DNA of 64,000 nucleotides from Streptomyces sp. ITFR-21 (GCF_031844685.1 NZ_CP134605.1:4895001-4959000), one strand, 5' to 3'. Shown: positions 25,671-34,756, numbered from the stretch's first letter. The notes: generated by a model not told the origin, from the sequence alone. Numbers and translations: made by a program.

Positions 25671-26600
25671 TCACGGGGCGTGTCGCCCGTATCCGAGGAC
25701 CCCGTAAGCGGTGCAGCCGCCGTCCTGCCGGATCCTGAACACGCAGGTCCGGTGGTGCGGGAGGCAGTCGACACGGGCGGCCGGGGCGAACTCGGTGAAC
25801 CGGGTGGCGATCAGGCAGCCGCTGGTGGGGCGGCGCAGCGCGCCGCCGCTCGCCGCCGCGGCGGCCTGCCGGGCCGCCTCCAGCAGCACCATCCCGGAGA
25901 CGTGGTCGGTGGGGTGGTCGAAGAAGAACGGGTGGTTGGGGTCGGCGGGCTCCACCGTCGGCGTGTCCGCCCTTCGGGTGATCACCACGTCCCGCCGTTC
26001 GGCCACCGCGAGCAGCGCCGGGGCCGGGCGGCCCCCGGTGGTGGGCGGCGGGGGGCTGGCGGTGAGCCGGTCGGCGCGCAGCGCGGCGTAGCGGCCCGGG
26101 TCCACGAACCGGGCGCCGCCGCCGGCTCGGGCGAAGGCGGTGCCGTCGGCCAGGTAGGTCACATCGAGCCGCAGGCCGTTGGTGACGCCGTTCCCGCCGC
26201 GGCGGATCCCGCTCACCGCGACCTGGCAGGTCACCTCCGTGCAGCCGTGGCCGACCCGCGGCTCCTGGTCGGGCCGCAGTGAGAAGCGCAGGTCGGTGAT
26301 GAGCAGATGGGCGTCGTCGGGCACGCCGAGGTACCGCAGCGAGACGTAGATCCCGAGCTGGCGCAGGGTCTCCACCATCACCAGCGGGCTGTGCAGATCC
26401 GTGCCGTCGCGCGGGAAGGTGGTATGCGATCGGGGCCAGCTCGCCGCCGCCGCGAAGCCGCCGTCGCGGTCCGGCCGTACGTCGGTCAGCAGGACCTCGG
26501 CGACCGACGCCCGGTGCACCATCTCCCGGTCGACCGTGCGGGACCAGCTCAGCGGATGGCCGTACCCTGGCCCCGAGGTGTCCCCGACCGATGGTTTCAT
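25671..26600 (-). CDS. AfsA-family gamma-butyrolactone synthase
   Basis: AfsA enzymes join a beta-ketoacyl-ACP to dihydroxyacetone phosphate to start gamma-butyrolactone or furan signal synthesis. This 309-residue protein has the family's two hot-dog repeats. The first half contains MVHRASVAEVLLTD and SPLVMVETLRQLGIYVSL. The second contains HPFFFDHPTDHVSGMVLLEA and the Glu-rich ITDLRF and RFTEFAP segments. The HPFFFDHPxDH..GM..LEA signature is diagnostic. ATG 26600 is the first plausible start; only weak ribosome-site sequence precedes it, so a leaderless or downstream start is possible. It is divergent from a receptor-type TetR gene, the classical afsA/arpA or scbA/scbR arrangement. Confidence 0.93.
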   Translation of the reverse strand: MKPSVGDTSGPGYGHPLSWSRTVDREMVHRASVAEVLLTDVRPDRDGGFAAAASWPRSHTTFPRDGTDLHSPLVMVETLRQLGIYVSLRYLGVPDDAHLLITDLRFSLRPDQEPRVGHGCTEVTCQVAVSGIRRGGNGVTNGLRLDVTYLADGTAFARAGGGARFVDPGRYAALRADRLTASPPPPTTGGRPAPALLAVAERRDVVITRRADTPTVEPADPNHPFFFDHPTDHVSGMVLLEAARQAAAAASGGALRRPTSGCLIATRFTEFAPAARVDCLPHHRTCVFRIRQDGGCTAYGVLGYGRHAP

Positions 26601-26769
26601 AACATAAGCAGAACTCAAGCTCGGCTGACCCGCATGCGCATTGGTGCCGGATTCCTGTCCGATTTCCGCGTGGAATGCTTCGCGGATGTTACCCGGAGCC
26701 GCCGGGAAGGCAGTACATTGCTGCCGTTGGCAACGCCTGGCAGCGATGTGGCATCCGGAGTGAGCGAGC
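26601..26769. promoter_or_regulatory. Divergent control region of the butyrolactone synthase and receptor
   Basis: These 169 bp hold both promoters. A perfect 6-bp inverted repeat (tccgcg 26665-26670, cgcgga 26681-26686) lies near the middle. The half-site aacata, also present at 25612, recurs at 26601-26606 against the synthase start. Receptors of this type usually repress their own promoter and that of the synthase from such sites. The exact operator is not certain. Confidence 0.55.
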
Positions 26770-27456
26770 GTGCAGGTACGTGCGGAGACAACGCGAAGGT
26801 TCCTCCTGGAGTCCGCGGCGCAATTGTTCGACGAACGCGGGTACGCCGCGACCAGCATCAGCGACATCAGCGCTCGTTCGGGCCGTACCAGCGGCGCGAT
26901 CTACTTCCACTACGCCAGCAAGGAAAAGCTGGCGCTCGCCGTCGTGGAGGCGCACTTCGCCACCTGGCCCGCGCTGATCGGCCGGGTCCGGGCCGCGGAC
27001 GGACCGGCGCTGGAGAAGCTCGTCGCGCTCAGCTTCACCGTGGCGCGGGCGTTCCGGGACGACGTGGTGGTACGCGCCGGCTCGCGGCTGTGGATGGAGC
27101 GCAAGGCCATCGACGAGCAGCTGCCGACGCCCTTCGTCGGCTGGATCGAGGCGGTCACCGCCCTGCTGGAGGAGGCCCGCGCGCAGGGCACCCTGGCCGC
27201 CGGCGTCGACCCCGCGACCGCCTCGCTCGGCATCGTCTACGCCTTCTTCGGCCTGCACACCGTCTCCGACGCGCTGGAAGGCCGCGACCGCATCGAGGAG
27301 CGACTGCACGACCTGTGGCTGCTGCTGCTCGCGGCACTCCAAGCCACCCCCGATCCCGCGGCGCTGCTGGCCCGGGTCCGCGCCGCGGAGACCGGGGCCC
27401 CCGCGGAGACCGGGGCCCCCGCGGAGACCGGGACGGAGACCGGCACCTCCGCGTGA
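26770..27456 (+). CDS. TetR-family gamma-butyrolactone receptor
   Basis: This 228-residue repressor has a TetR helix-turn-helix near residues 28-47 (ISDISARSGRTSGAIYFHY), whose IYFHY/ASKEKLA ending is typical of ArpA/ScbR receptors. The C-terminal ligand domain (60-205) contains SRLWMERKAI. Its place, divergent from an AfsA gene, supports the receptor role: binding the small signal should release it from DNA. GTG 26770 has CGGAG nine bases upstream. The last 25 residues are an unusual PAETGA-type tandem repeat (about 27388-27450), encoded by near-identical 18-bp units. It is probably disordered and variable between strains. Confidence 0.92.
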   Translation: MQVRAETTRRFLLESAAQLFDERGYAATSISDISARSGRTSGAIYFHYASKEKLALAVVEAHFATWPALIGRVRAADGPALEKLVALSFTVARAFRDDVVVRAGSRLWMERKAIDEQLPTPFVGWIEAVTALLEEARAQGTLAAGVDPATASLGIVYAFFGLHTVSDALEGRDRIEERLHDLWLLLLAALQATPDPAALLARVRAAETGAPAETGAPAETGTETGTSA

Positions 27457-27628
27457 GGCGCGGGCGCAGGGGGCGCCGACGGGACGGCGCGGGGGCGCGC
27501 GGCGGGGAGCGGCTGCCGGGGCCGGCCGCCGGGAGCGGGTGGGCGGACGCTCTTGACGGTCGGGGCTTTGGTCCAGTCCAATGCAGAAGCAGCTCCGCGT
27601 CCCCCCACGTCCCGCGAGGATGCCCGTC

Positions 27629-29113
27629 ATGCGCACACCCGTCCGCGCCGCGCTCGCCCTGACCGCCGCCGGCCTGACCGCCGCCGCGCTGCTCACCCAC
27701 CAGGCCGCCGCGGCCACCGCCAACCTTCTGACCAACAGCGCCTTCGAAGCCGGCACGCTGGCCGGCTGGACCTGCTCCCCGCTTGACGTTGTCACCAACT
27801 CGCCTGTCCACGGCGGAAGTTGGGCATTGAAGGGGGCCACCTCGGCGGGCGACTACGCCCAGTGCGCCCAGACCGTGGCCGTGCAGCCCGCCACCACGTA
27901 CACGCTCAGCGCGTACGTCCGCGGCGCCTACGTCTACCTCGGCGCGACCGGCACCGGGGTCAACGCCTCCACCTGGACGCCGAGCGCGGCCGACTACAGC
28001 CCGCTCAGCACGTCCTTCACCACCGGCGCGGCCACCACCTCGGTGACCGTCTTCACCCACGGCTGGTACGCGCAGGGCACCTACTACGCCGACGACGTGG
28101 TGCTCAGCGGGCCCGGCGGCACCCCCACCCAGCCCCCCACCACCGCGCCGCCCACGACGACCCCGCCGCCCAGCACCCCGCCCCCCACCACCGCGCCGCC
28201 CACGACGACCCCGCCGACCTCTCCCGGCGGCGGCACGGTGGTCAAGGTGAGTACCGGCGCCCAGCTCAAGGACGCCCTTGCGGCGGCCGTCCCCGGGCAG
28301 ACGATCCAGCTCGCGGACGGCACGTACACCGGTAACTTCAAAACCACCGCCGCCGGCACCGCGGCGGACCGGATCACGCTCACCGGCTCCGCCCGCGCCG
28401 TGCTCACCACCTCGACCGGCGGCGGGTACGGCCTCTACCTCAACGGCGCCTCGTACTGGACGGTCAAGGGCATCACCGTCACCCACGCCCAGAAGGCGAT
28501 CATGCTCGACAGCGCCAGCCACGTGGTGCTGGACTCGGTCACCGTCTACGACACCACGATGGAGGGCGTCCACTTCCGCAACTCCAGCCAGTACGGCGTG
28601 CTGGAGAACTCCACCGTGCACGACACCGGCACCGCCCACGACGGTCTGGGCGAGGGCGTCTACGTCGGCACCGCCAACACGCTCACCGACCGGAGCGACT
28701 ACGTGCAGATCCTGAACAACACCATCGGCCCCGACATCGGCGCCGAGAACATCGACCTCAAGGAAGGCACCACCGGCGGCCTCGTCTCCGGCAACACCTT
28801 CGACGGCAACGGCGAGACGAACGTCAACTACGACGACTCCTGGGTGGACGTCAAGGGCAACAACTACACCATCGAGAACAACCGGGGTGTGCACACCCTC
28901 AAGGACGGCTTCCAGACCCACTCCCAGATCGACGGCTGGGGCTGCGGCACGGTCTTCCGCCACAACACCGCCGACCTCACCGGCGCGACCCTCACCCCGT
29001 CGTACGCCATCGACGTGACCGACTACGACGCGACCAGCTGCCCGGTCACCGTCACCCGCGACAACACCTCGACCGGCACGCTGGTCAACCCCGGTGTCCC
29101 GTTGACCGATTGA
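27629..29113 (+). CDS. Secreted right-handed beta-helix protein with carbohydrate-binding module
   Basis: This exported protein of 494 residues probably cleaves or binds polysaccharide. A signal peptide (MRTPVRAALALTAAGLTA, to about residue 32) is followed by a CBM4/9-like jelly roll (about 35-170: LLTNSAFEAGTLAGW to YYADDVVLSG). A Thr/Pro linker with two copies of TTAPPTTTPP follows. A parallel beta-helix of the pectate-lyase type runs from about 215 to the end (STGAQLKDALAAAVPGQTI, repeated GNTF and NNT turns). It resembles PL1/PL9-like lyases, but I cannot assign catalytic residues. ATG 27629 is chosen because GAGG lies nine bases before it; the ATG at 27620 overlaps that site. Confidence 0.85.
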   Translation: MRTPVRAALALTAAGLTAAALLTHQAAAATANLLTNSAFEAGTLAGWTCSPLDVVTNSPVHGGSWALKGATSAGDYAQCAQTVAVQPATTYTLSAYVRGAYVYLGATGTGVNASTWTPSAADYSPLSTSFTTGAATTSVTVFTHGWYAQGTYYADDVVLSGPGGTPTQPPTTAPPTTTPPPSTPPPTTAPPTTTPPTSPGGGTVVKVSTGAQLKDALAAAVPGQTIQLADGTYTGNFKTTAAGTAADRITLTGSARAVLTTSTGGGYGLYLNGASYWTVKGITVTHAQKAIMLDSASHVVLDSVTVYDTTMEGVHFRNSSQYGVLENSTVHDTGTAHDGLGEGVYVGTANTLTDRSDYVQILNNTIGPDIGAENIDLKEGTTGGLVSGNTFDGNGETNVNYDDSWVDVKGNNYTIENNRGVHTLKDGFQTHSQIDGWGCGTVFRHNTADLTGATLTPSYAIDVTDYDATSCPVTVTRDNTSTGTLVNPGVPLTD

Positions 29114-29120
29114 CCGGCCG

Positions 29121-29155
29121 GCCGGGCCGCCGCCCCTTCCCCGCGGCGGCCCGGC
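29121..29155. terminator. Bidirectional terminator hairpin
   Basis: A perfect 13-bp inverted repeat (29121-29133 and 29143-29155) with a 9-base loop lies exactly between the convergent genes ending at 29113 and 29161. Confidence 0.85.
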
Positions 29156-29160
29156 ACGGG

Positions 29161-30918
29161 TCAGGCGTCGGAGTCCTTCCTGCCGGGCGCGGCCAGATAC
29201 GCCTGACTCGGCGTCATCGGCACCCCGTTGATCTGGACCGTCCGGTAACGGCTCACCTTGGCGCAGGACTTGGGTGCGTCGGCAGTCTCGGCGTGCGAGC
29301 CGGCCACCGCCGCCTCGGTGTCGACGGGTACCGCCGAGGCGCTGCCGCCGGGGAAGGTGCTGCCGGCCGACCAGTCGGCGCCGACCACCAGGACGAGGCC
29401 CGCGGTCGTCCCCTGCTTCAGCGCGCCGGCCTGCAGGCCGAGCGCGCGGGCCACGGTCTGGGCCTGGCCCTTCTCGCCGGGGCCGTAGGTGAGCGAGGTG
29501 GCGGCGGCGGGCGCGGGCGCGTTGCCGCCGGAGGTGGCCGGGTTGAAGCCCCTGTCGGTCAGCGCGGTCGCGATGGCGGCGGCCCGCCCGCCGACGCCGG
29601 TGCCGTTCTGCACCGCGACCGTGATCTGCGAGGCGGGCACCGGGGTGGCGGTCGGCGCGGCGGTCGCCGAGGCGGCGGCGGACTTCCCGCCGGTGGCGGT
29701 GGTCAGCGACTGGTCGCCGGCGATGGTGGCGAAGAGCGTCCGGGCGCCCGGCCCGACCAGCACCCGGTTGGCGTCGGACGGGTCGGCCGCGGTCTGCATG
29801 GTGGTGAAGGTGATCCGCTTGGCGGGGACCTTGTCCAGGTCGCCGGCCAGCCCGATCAGCTTGGTGACGCTGCCCAGCCCGGTGTCCACGGTGAGCGCCT
29901 TGGTGGCGGCGTCGGCCAGCTTGTAGACGGCCGCCGGGTTGGCGAGGGTGCCCGCGCTCTTGAACTTGCGGATCAGCGAGCTGAGGTACGTGTGCTGGGC
30001 GTAGGTACGGCCCAGGTCGCTGCCGTCGCCGAAGCCGTGCCGGGAGCGCAGGAACTCCAGCGCCGCCACGCCCTTGAGGGTGTGGGTGCCGGCCGAGAGC
30101 TTCAGGTGCGAGTAGGTGTCGTACACGTCGGCGTCGACGCACACCGGTACCCCGCCGACCGCGTCGGACATCTTCACCACACCGGAGAAGTCGACCTGGA
30201 TGAAGTGGTCGATGGGTATGCCGGTCAGCTTGTGCACGGTGGCGACCTGGCAGGCCTGGCCGTACGCCAGCGCGCTGTTGATCATGCCGCTGTAGCCGGG
30301 GGTGGAGGCGCCGGTCTTGCCGTCGGTGCACGCGGGGACGTCGGTCACGGTGTCGCGCGGAATGCTCATCACGGTGGCGTTGGAGCGGTCGGCGGATATG
30401 TGCACCACCATCTCCACGTCCGCGTTCTGGCCGGTCTGCACGCCGGTCTTCGAGCAGCCGCCGCCCAGCTTGCAGTCGGCGGCGCTGGTACGGCCGTCGC
30501 TGCCCATCACCAGGATGTTGATCGGGCTCCGCCCGAAGGCGTCCACCTTCTCCTTGCCGGCGCTGTCCTTGCCGACGCCGTCGGTGAGCGAGACGCTGTT
30601 GATGTTGCCGTTCAGGTGCTGGTAGAGCAGCCAGCCGCCGCCGCCCACCACCAGGGCGAGCGCGCAGGCCGATATCAGGGTGATGCGCAGCACCCGCCGG
30701 CCCCGGCCGTCCTGCTTGGCGCGGCGGCCCCGCCGCTGCGCGGCCCGGCCGCCCCTGGAGTGCGCCGCGCCCTTGGACCCCTGCCGCGCCGCCTGCCGCG
30801 CCGCCGCCCGGCCGCCGGGCACCGGGCCCGCGTCGGCGGCTCCGCTCCCGGACCGTGGCACCGTGGACGTGTCGCCGTCCGGCGCACGGACCGCGGGATC
30901 CCTCCAGGGATCAGTCAT
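29161..30918 (-). CDS. LytR-CpsA-Psr family cell-wall glycopolymer ligase
   Basis: LCP enzymes transfer lipid-linked glycopolymers, such as teichoic or teichuronic acids, onto peptidoglycan outside the membrane. This 585-residue protein has a long basic, low-complexity cytoplasmic N-terminus (to about 75) and one membrane helix (about 80-100, LRITLISACALALVVGGGG). The LCP domain follows (about 130-370), with NILVMGSDGRT, DVEMVVHISADR, SIPRDTVTDV and the FLRSRHGFGDGSDLGR motif whose Arg/Asp residues bind the pyrophosphate. A C-terminal LytR_C domain (about 430-530, ITVAVQNGTGVGGRAAAIA) is present. It is a single-gene unit, convergent with the beta-helix protein gene. Confidence 0.92.
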   Translation of the reverse strand: MTDPWRDPAVRAPDGDTSTVPRSGSGAADAGPVPGGRAAARQAARQGSKGAAHSRGGRAAQRRGRRAKQDGRGRRVLRITLISACALALVVGGGGWLLYQHLNGNINSVSLTDGVGKDSAGKEKVDAFGRSPINILVMGSDGRTSAADCKLGGGCSKTGVQTGQNADVEMVVHISADRSNATVMSIPRDTVTDVPACTDGKTGASTPGYSGMINSALAYGQACQVATVHKLTGIPIDHFIQVDFSGVVKMSDAVGGVPVCVDADVYDTYSHLKLSAGTHTLKGVAALEFLRSRHGFGDGSDLGRTYAQHTYLSSLIRKFKSAGTLANPAAVYKLADAATKALTVDTGLGSVTKLIGLAGDLDKVPAKRITFTTMQTAADPSDANRVLVGPGARTLFATIAGDQSLTTATGGKSAAASATAAPTATPVPASQITVAVQNGTGVGGRAAAIATALTDRGFNPATSGGNAPAPAAATSLTYGPGEKGQAQTVARALGLQAGALKQGTTAGLVLVVGADWSAGSTFPGGSASAVPVDTEAAVAGSHAETADAPKSCAKVSRYRTVQINGVPMTPSQAYLAAPGRKDSDA

Positions 30919-31536
30919 CTCCCACTCCCTCGTCAGCGCAGCCCCCCGGGAGGCGGCGACCGAATGCGCCGGACCGGCCCCCGATCGTGGTTCGGCCCGC
31001 GCAATGGCGCAAGGCTAAGCCACGTCCTTGTCACCCCGGTTTCCGGCCGGTACGCCCGCGGCGCGGTCATCGGGTCTCGGGCGTGCGGGACTTGCCCCGG
31101 CGGCGGCACCGGGCGGTGTGACACACCTCACGCGCCGCGTCCGGACCGGGCCGGGGAAGAGCCGGCCGGCGACCGCGGGCCCCGGGGTCCGCGGTCGCGC
31201 CGACCCGGGCGCGGCGAGGTGCCCGCGCGCCGACCCGGGCGCGCCGACCCGGGTGCGCGGGCACTTCGGCGCGCGGACGGGAAATGAGCGGACATACGGC
31301 GAACCGCCATGCCGTTCGACGACATGGCGGTATGTCCGGGGCGAGGCCACGGCCGGTCCGTAACGGCCGTTTCCGCGCGGCGGCCGGAATGCCGAGCCCG
31401 TGAATGAGGCACACGGGCTCCGATTCCGGCACGGAATTGAGTTCACCCGGGCCGTCCGCGGCAGCGGGCCGCCCGGTTTCCCGATCGGGTGACAGTTATA
31501 GCGTTCAAAAGACCACATGGCCGCCAAAGGGCTTGA
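30919..31536. other. 618-bp non-coding region with dyads
   Basis: No convincing gene is seen between the LCP start and the sigma-factor stop. A 17-bp motif (gcgccgacccgggygcg) occurs three times at about 31197-31213, 31227-31243 and 31242-31258. A larger structured inverted repeat lies at 31291-31336: gacata pairs with tatgtc, and inside it ccgccatg (31304-31311) pairs with catggcgg (31323-31330), with an 11-base loop. It may be the 3' end of the sigma-factor transcript or a control element for the LCP gene. Confidence 0.6.
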
Positions 31537-32079
31537 TCAGCGCGCCATCTCCTCCTGGTACAGCGAGCGCAGTCGGCTCCGGGCCCGGGTGAACGCGCTT
31601 TCCGCGGACTTATGGGTGATGTTCAGCGCCTGCGCGGCCTCGGCGGTGGACATGCCGTCGGCGCGGGCGAGCATCACCTGCCGCTCCCGTACCCCGAGCT
31701 TGGAGAGCTGCTCCAGCAGCCACCGCCCGGCGGCCCGCTCGCAGGTCTGGTTCTCCACGTCGGGCCCGCGATCCGAGCCGTGCACGTAGCGGACCCGCAC
31801 CGCGAGCCGCTGGTCGCGCGAGGTACGGCGCTGCTGGTCCACGCACAGCCGCAGGGTGATGGTGGTGAGCAGCGCGCCGACCCTGGCCTCGTCGAGCCGG
31901 TCGTACGTCGCCGCGCGGATCAGGGCCTCCTGTACACAGTCCTCCACATCTGCAGTCCTGCCCAGCCGGCCGGCCACCAGGCGCAGCAGGCGTTCTCGTT
32001 CGGCGAGAACCAGGGCCCAGCGGTGCTCTCCCCACCGTGCGTCCTGGCGCTCGTGTTTCATGGCGATCATGGGACTCAT
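31537..32079 (-). CDS. ECF-like RNA polymerase sigma factor
   Basis: This 180-residue sigma-70-family protein has region 2 (about 20-85: RLGRTADVEDCVQEALIRAA, then TTITLRLCVDQQRRT) and region 4 (about 120-175: LGVRERQVMLARADGMSTAE, then ALNITHKSAESAFTRARSRL). There is no extra C-terminal domain and no visible anti-sigma gene beside it. ATG 32079 is chosen (GGGGAAG five bases upstream); ATG 32070 and 32061 are also in frame. It diverges from a SARP gene across 250 bp, so the two may be co-regulated or act on the same promoters. Confidence 0.85.
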   Translation of the reverse strand: MSPMIAMKHERQDARWGEHRWALVLAERERLLRLVAGRLGRTADVEDCVQEALIRAATYDRLDEARVGALLTTITLRLCVDQQRRTSRDQRLAVRVRYVHGSDRGPDVENQTCERAAGRWLLEQLSKLGVRERQVMLARADGMSTAEAAQALNITHKSAESAFTRARSRLRSLYQEEMAR

Positions 32080-32329
32080 GCCACTTCCCCATCCGAGTTG
32101 GTCCGTCTCGTTGGAGCTCGTGGAAGAGAGCATCGGTGGGAGGGGTGGGGCAAAGCTTGAGGCCCGCGACCAGGGGTCGGACGGGAATCAAGAAATTCTC
32201 CATCCGGGTGCGTATGTCACGGAGGGGTCAGAGTTTCGATCCCAACGCCGCACAACCGTCCTCGCACACGTTTACGAGCCTATTGTGAGGGCGGTTGACT
32301 GACATCGTCGTTGGAGGGGGAAGACCAAC

Positions 32330-33979
32330 GTGGCCTTCGTTCGGCTGCTCGGGCCGCTGGAATACCGGACCGCCGCGGGGGAGGCGGTGGACCTCGGTCA
32401 CACCAGGCAGCGCGGAATCTTCGCGATGCTCGCGGTGAGCGCCAACGAGGCGGTGATGACCACCGAGCTGATCGACTGGACGTGGGGGAGCGAACCCCCG
32501 CTGTCGGCGCGCAACGTGCTGCACTCGTACATCTCGCGGCTGCGCGGCGCACTGGAGGCGCCCGGGTCGCCGGCGGAGGCCACCGTGCAGCGCCGGCACG
32601 GCGGCTACGTCCTGGAGGTGGACGACGACTCCGTGGATCTGCACCGGTTCCGGCGCACGGTCGCCAGGGCGCGCTCCGGCGAGGGGGACGCCCGCGCGTC
32701 GGTGGGCCTCTTCCGGCAGGCGCTGGGCATCTGGCAGGACTCGCCGCTGGGCGGGGTGACGGGGACCTGGGCCACCACGGTCCGCGAGCTGCTCGAACTG
32801 GAACGCCTGTCGGTGCTCGTCGAGTGCCACGAACGCGAGCTCCGACTCGGCGGCCACCGCGAGCTGCTCGACGAACTGCGGGCGGTGGCCGACCGGCACC
32901 CGGACAACGAGATCGTCATCCGCAACCTGATGACCGCGCTGCACCGCTCGGGCCGGCGCACCGAGGCGCTGGGCGCCTACGCCGCGCTGCGCCGCCGGCT
33001 CGCGGAGAACCTGGGGGTCGACCCGGCCGGTGAGACGCAGGAGCTGCACACCAGCATCCTGGCCGCCGGCGGCCGGGCGGGCGCCGGCCGGACGCTGGCC
33101 GGGGATCCCTGCCCGGTCGCGGCGGCGAGGTCGGGCGGCCCGCCGGAGCCGCGGGTCCCGCACCAGCTTCCCCGGGCCACCCGGCTGGTCGGCCGCGAGC
33201 AGGAGCTGGCGATGCTGGACGGCTTCGTCGCGGCGGCGTCCGCCGAGTCCTCCTGCATCCGGGTCATCGAGGGCCCGCCGGGCATCGGGAAGACCGCGCT
33301 GGCCATCCACTGGGCGCACCGGGTGGCGCCGCGCTTCCCCGACGGCCAGATCTTCGTCGACCTGCACGGCCGCGACGGCGCCCGGGACTTCCACGACCCG
33401 GACACCCTGATCCGCTTCATCCTGCGCAGCCTCGGCGTGCCCGCCCCGCCCGCGGGCACCGGTGACCTCACCGAGCGCTACCGGGAGGCGGTCGCCGGCC
33501 GGCGGCTGCTGATCGTGCTGGACGACCTGGCCTGCCACGACACCGCCGCCGGGCTGCTGCGGGAGGTCTCGGACGGGACGGTGGTGCTGGCGACCGCGCG
33601 CTCCACCGAGACCCTCAGGGAGCTGGAGGGGTCGCAGTCCGTGCGGTTCGTACGGCTGCGCGAGCTGAGCAACCGGCAGGCGGAGCGGATGCTGGCCGGG
33701 ATCCTGGGGGAGGCCCGGGTGGAGGCCGAGGAGGACGCGGTGGCCCGGATCATCGAACTGTGCGGGCGCACCCCGCAGGCGCTGACCATGGTCGCCGAGC
33801 ACGCGCTCGGCCGTCCCCACCTCAGCCTGGTCGACCTCACCATGACGATGGCGCTGGAGGCCGAGCGCTGGCGCGACCGGCCGGTGGGCGAGGACGAGGC
33901 GTGCCCGCTCAGGCGGCGCAGACCGCCGCGCGACCGGGCCGCGGACGCCGCCGAGCGGCGGCAGCCCCCCGCGTCCTGA
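32330..33979 (+). CDS. SARP-family activator with NB-ARC-like ATPase domain
   Basis: This pathway-specific activator type has 549 residues. It carries an OmpR-like winged helix (about 1-95), a bacterial transcriptional-activation domain (about 100-245) and an ATPase module with P-loop EGPPGIGKTA at about 314-323 and Walker B LLIVLDDLA. The TPR region usual in long AfsR-type proteins is missing, so the protein stops soon after the ATPase; the last 30 residues are Arg/Pro rich. GTG 32330 follows a GGAGGGGG site. It lies close to the acyl-ligase operon (36-46 kb), a plausible target, and a second, longer SARP is at 49-52 kb. Confidence 0.9.
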   Translation: MAFVRLLGPLEYRTAAGEAVDLGHTRQRGIFAMLAVSANEAVMTTELIDWTWGSEPPLSARNVLHSYISRLRGALEAPGSPAEATVQRRHGGYVLEVDDDSVDLHRFRRTVARARSGEGDARASVGLFRQALGIWQDSPLGGVTGTWATTVRELLELERLSVLVECHERELRLGGHRELLDELRAVADRHPDNEIVIRNLMTALHRSGRRTEALGAYAALRRRLAENLGVDPAGETQELHTSILAAGGRAGAGRTLAGDPCPVAAARSGGPPEPRVPHQLPRATRLVGREQELAMLDGFVAAASAESSCIRVIEGPPGIGKTALAIHWAHRVAPRFPDGQIFVDLHGRDGARDFHDPDTLIRFILRSLGVPAPPAGTGDLTERYREAVAGRRLLIVLDDLACHDTAAGLLREVSDGTVVLATARSTETLRELEGSQSVRFVRLRELSNRQAERMLAGILGEARVEAEEDAVARIIELCGRTPQALTMVAEHALGRPHLSLVDLTMTMALEAERWRDRPVGEDEACPLRRRRPPRDRAADAAERRQPPAS

Positions 33980-34058
33980 CCGGCCCCCGTCCCGACCGTC
34001 CCGCACCCCGGCCCTGATCCTCGTCCTCGTCCTGGTGCCCCGGGCCCGGACAGCAGAG

Positions 34059-34085
34059 CGGGCGCGGTCCACCGGACCGCGCCCG
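34059..34085. terminator. Bidirectional terminator hairpin
   Basis: A perfect 12-bp stem (34059-34070 with 34074-34085) with a 3-base loop lies between the convergent SARP (stop 33979) and TetR (stop 34107) genes. Confidence 0.85.
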
Positions 34086-34106
34086 TCGTGCTGCGATGCC
34101 CTCGCT

Positions 34107-34733
34107 TCAGGCCCGGGCCGCTGCCGCCGCCAGCGCGTCGAAGAGCGCCCGCAGCTCCAGCAGGGAGGCGTCGAGCGCCGCCCGCTGGTCGTCGGCGCGG
34201 GCCGCCGCCATGGCGGACTCGCACAGGGCGCCGTAGAGCAGGCTGCTGAGCGCCGGCACCGACTGGGAGAGGATGTCGCCGCTCGCCACCGCCCGCCGGA
34301 TGCCTTCCCGCATCATCAGCAGGCAGTCGGTGCTGATCTCGCGCATGGTGTCCATGCCGAGGGCGCCGGGGGCGTCCAGCAGGATGATCCGCTGGACGTC
34401 GGAGGCGAGCGCCTCGGCGAGGAAGGCCCGCGCTCCGACGTAGACCGCCTCCCAGGAGTTCGGCTGCTCGGCGTCGCTGTAGGCGCGGGCCACGACCCGG
34501 GCGAGCCGTGCCTGCTCGCGTTCGTACACGGCACGGAAGAGGTGCTGCTTGCCGCTGAAGTGGTGGTAGAGCGCGCCCTTGGTGACGTGTGCTTCACCGC
34601 ACACGGCGTCCAGGGATGTCGCGTTGTAGCCGTGGGCCGCGAAGAGCGCGCGGGCCGCCGACAACAGCGCCTCGATGGTGCCGTCCGACCGTTCACGCTG
34701 GGTCGGGCGAGTTCTGGTTCGAGTCTCCATCAT
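34107..34733 (-). CDS. TetR-family regulator
   Basis: This 208-residue repressor-type protein has an N-terminal TetR helix-turn-helix (about 35-56, SLDAVCGEAHVTKGALYHHF) and a C-terminal ligand-binding domain in which ASDVQRIILLDAPGALG resembles other drug- or metabolite-responsive TetRs. Two consecutive ATGs occur (34733 and 34730); GGGGAAG precedes both. A perfect 7-3-7 palindrome lies 24-40 bp upstream, the usual layout for an autorepressor. It is the last gene of the minus-strand run that starts with the acyl-ligase cluster and follows the dienelactone hydrolase gene. Confidence 0.9.
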   Translation of the reverse strand: MMETRTRTRPTQRERSDGTIEALLSAARALFAAHGYNATSLDAVCGEAHVTKGALYHHFSGKQHLFRAVYEREQARLARVVARAYSDAEQPNSWEAVYVGARAFLAEALASDVQRIILLDAPGALGMDTMREISTDCLLMMREGIRRAVASGDILSQSVPALSSLLYGALCESAMAAARADDQRAALDASLLELRALFDALAAAAARA

Positions 34734-34756
34734 GGACACTTCCCCGGTAGGGCTCA

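Noticed and set aside
27155-30331. A 1058-codon minus-strand frame
   Set aside because: It crosses three well-supported genes on both strands and has shadow composition (Arg/Gly/Ala/His), so it is not a gene.
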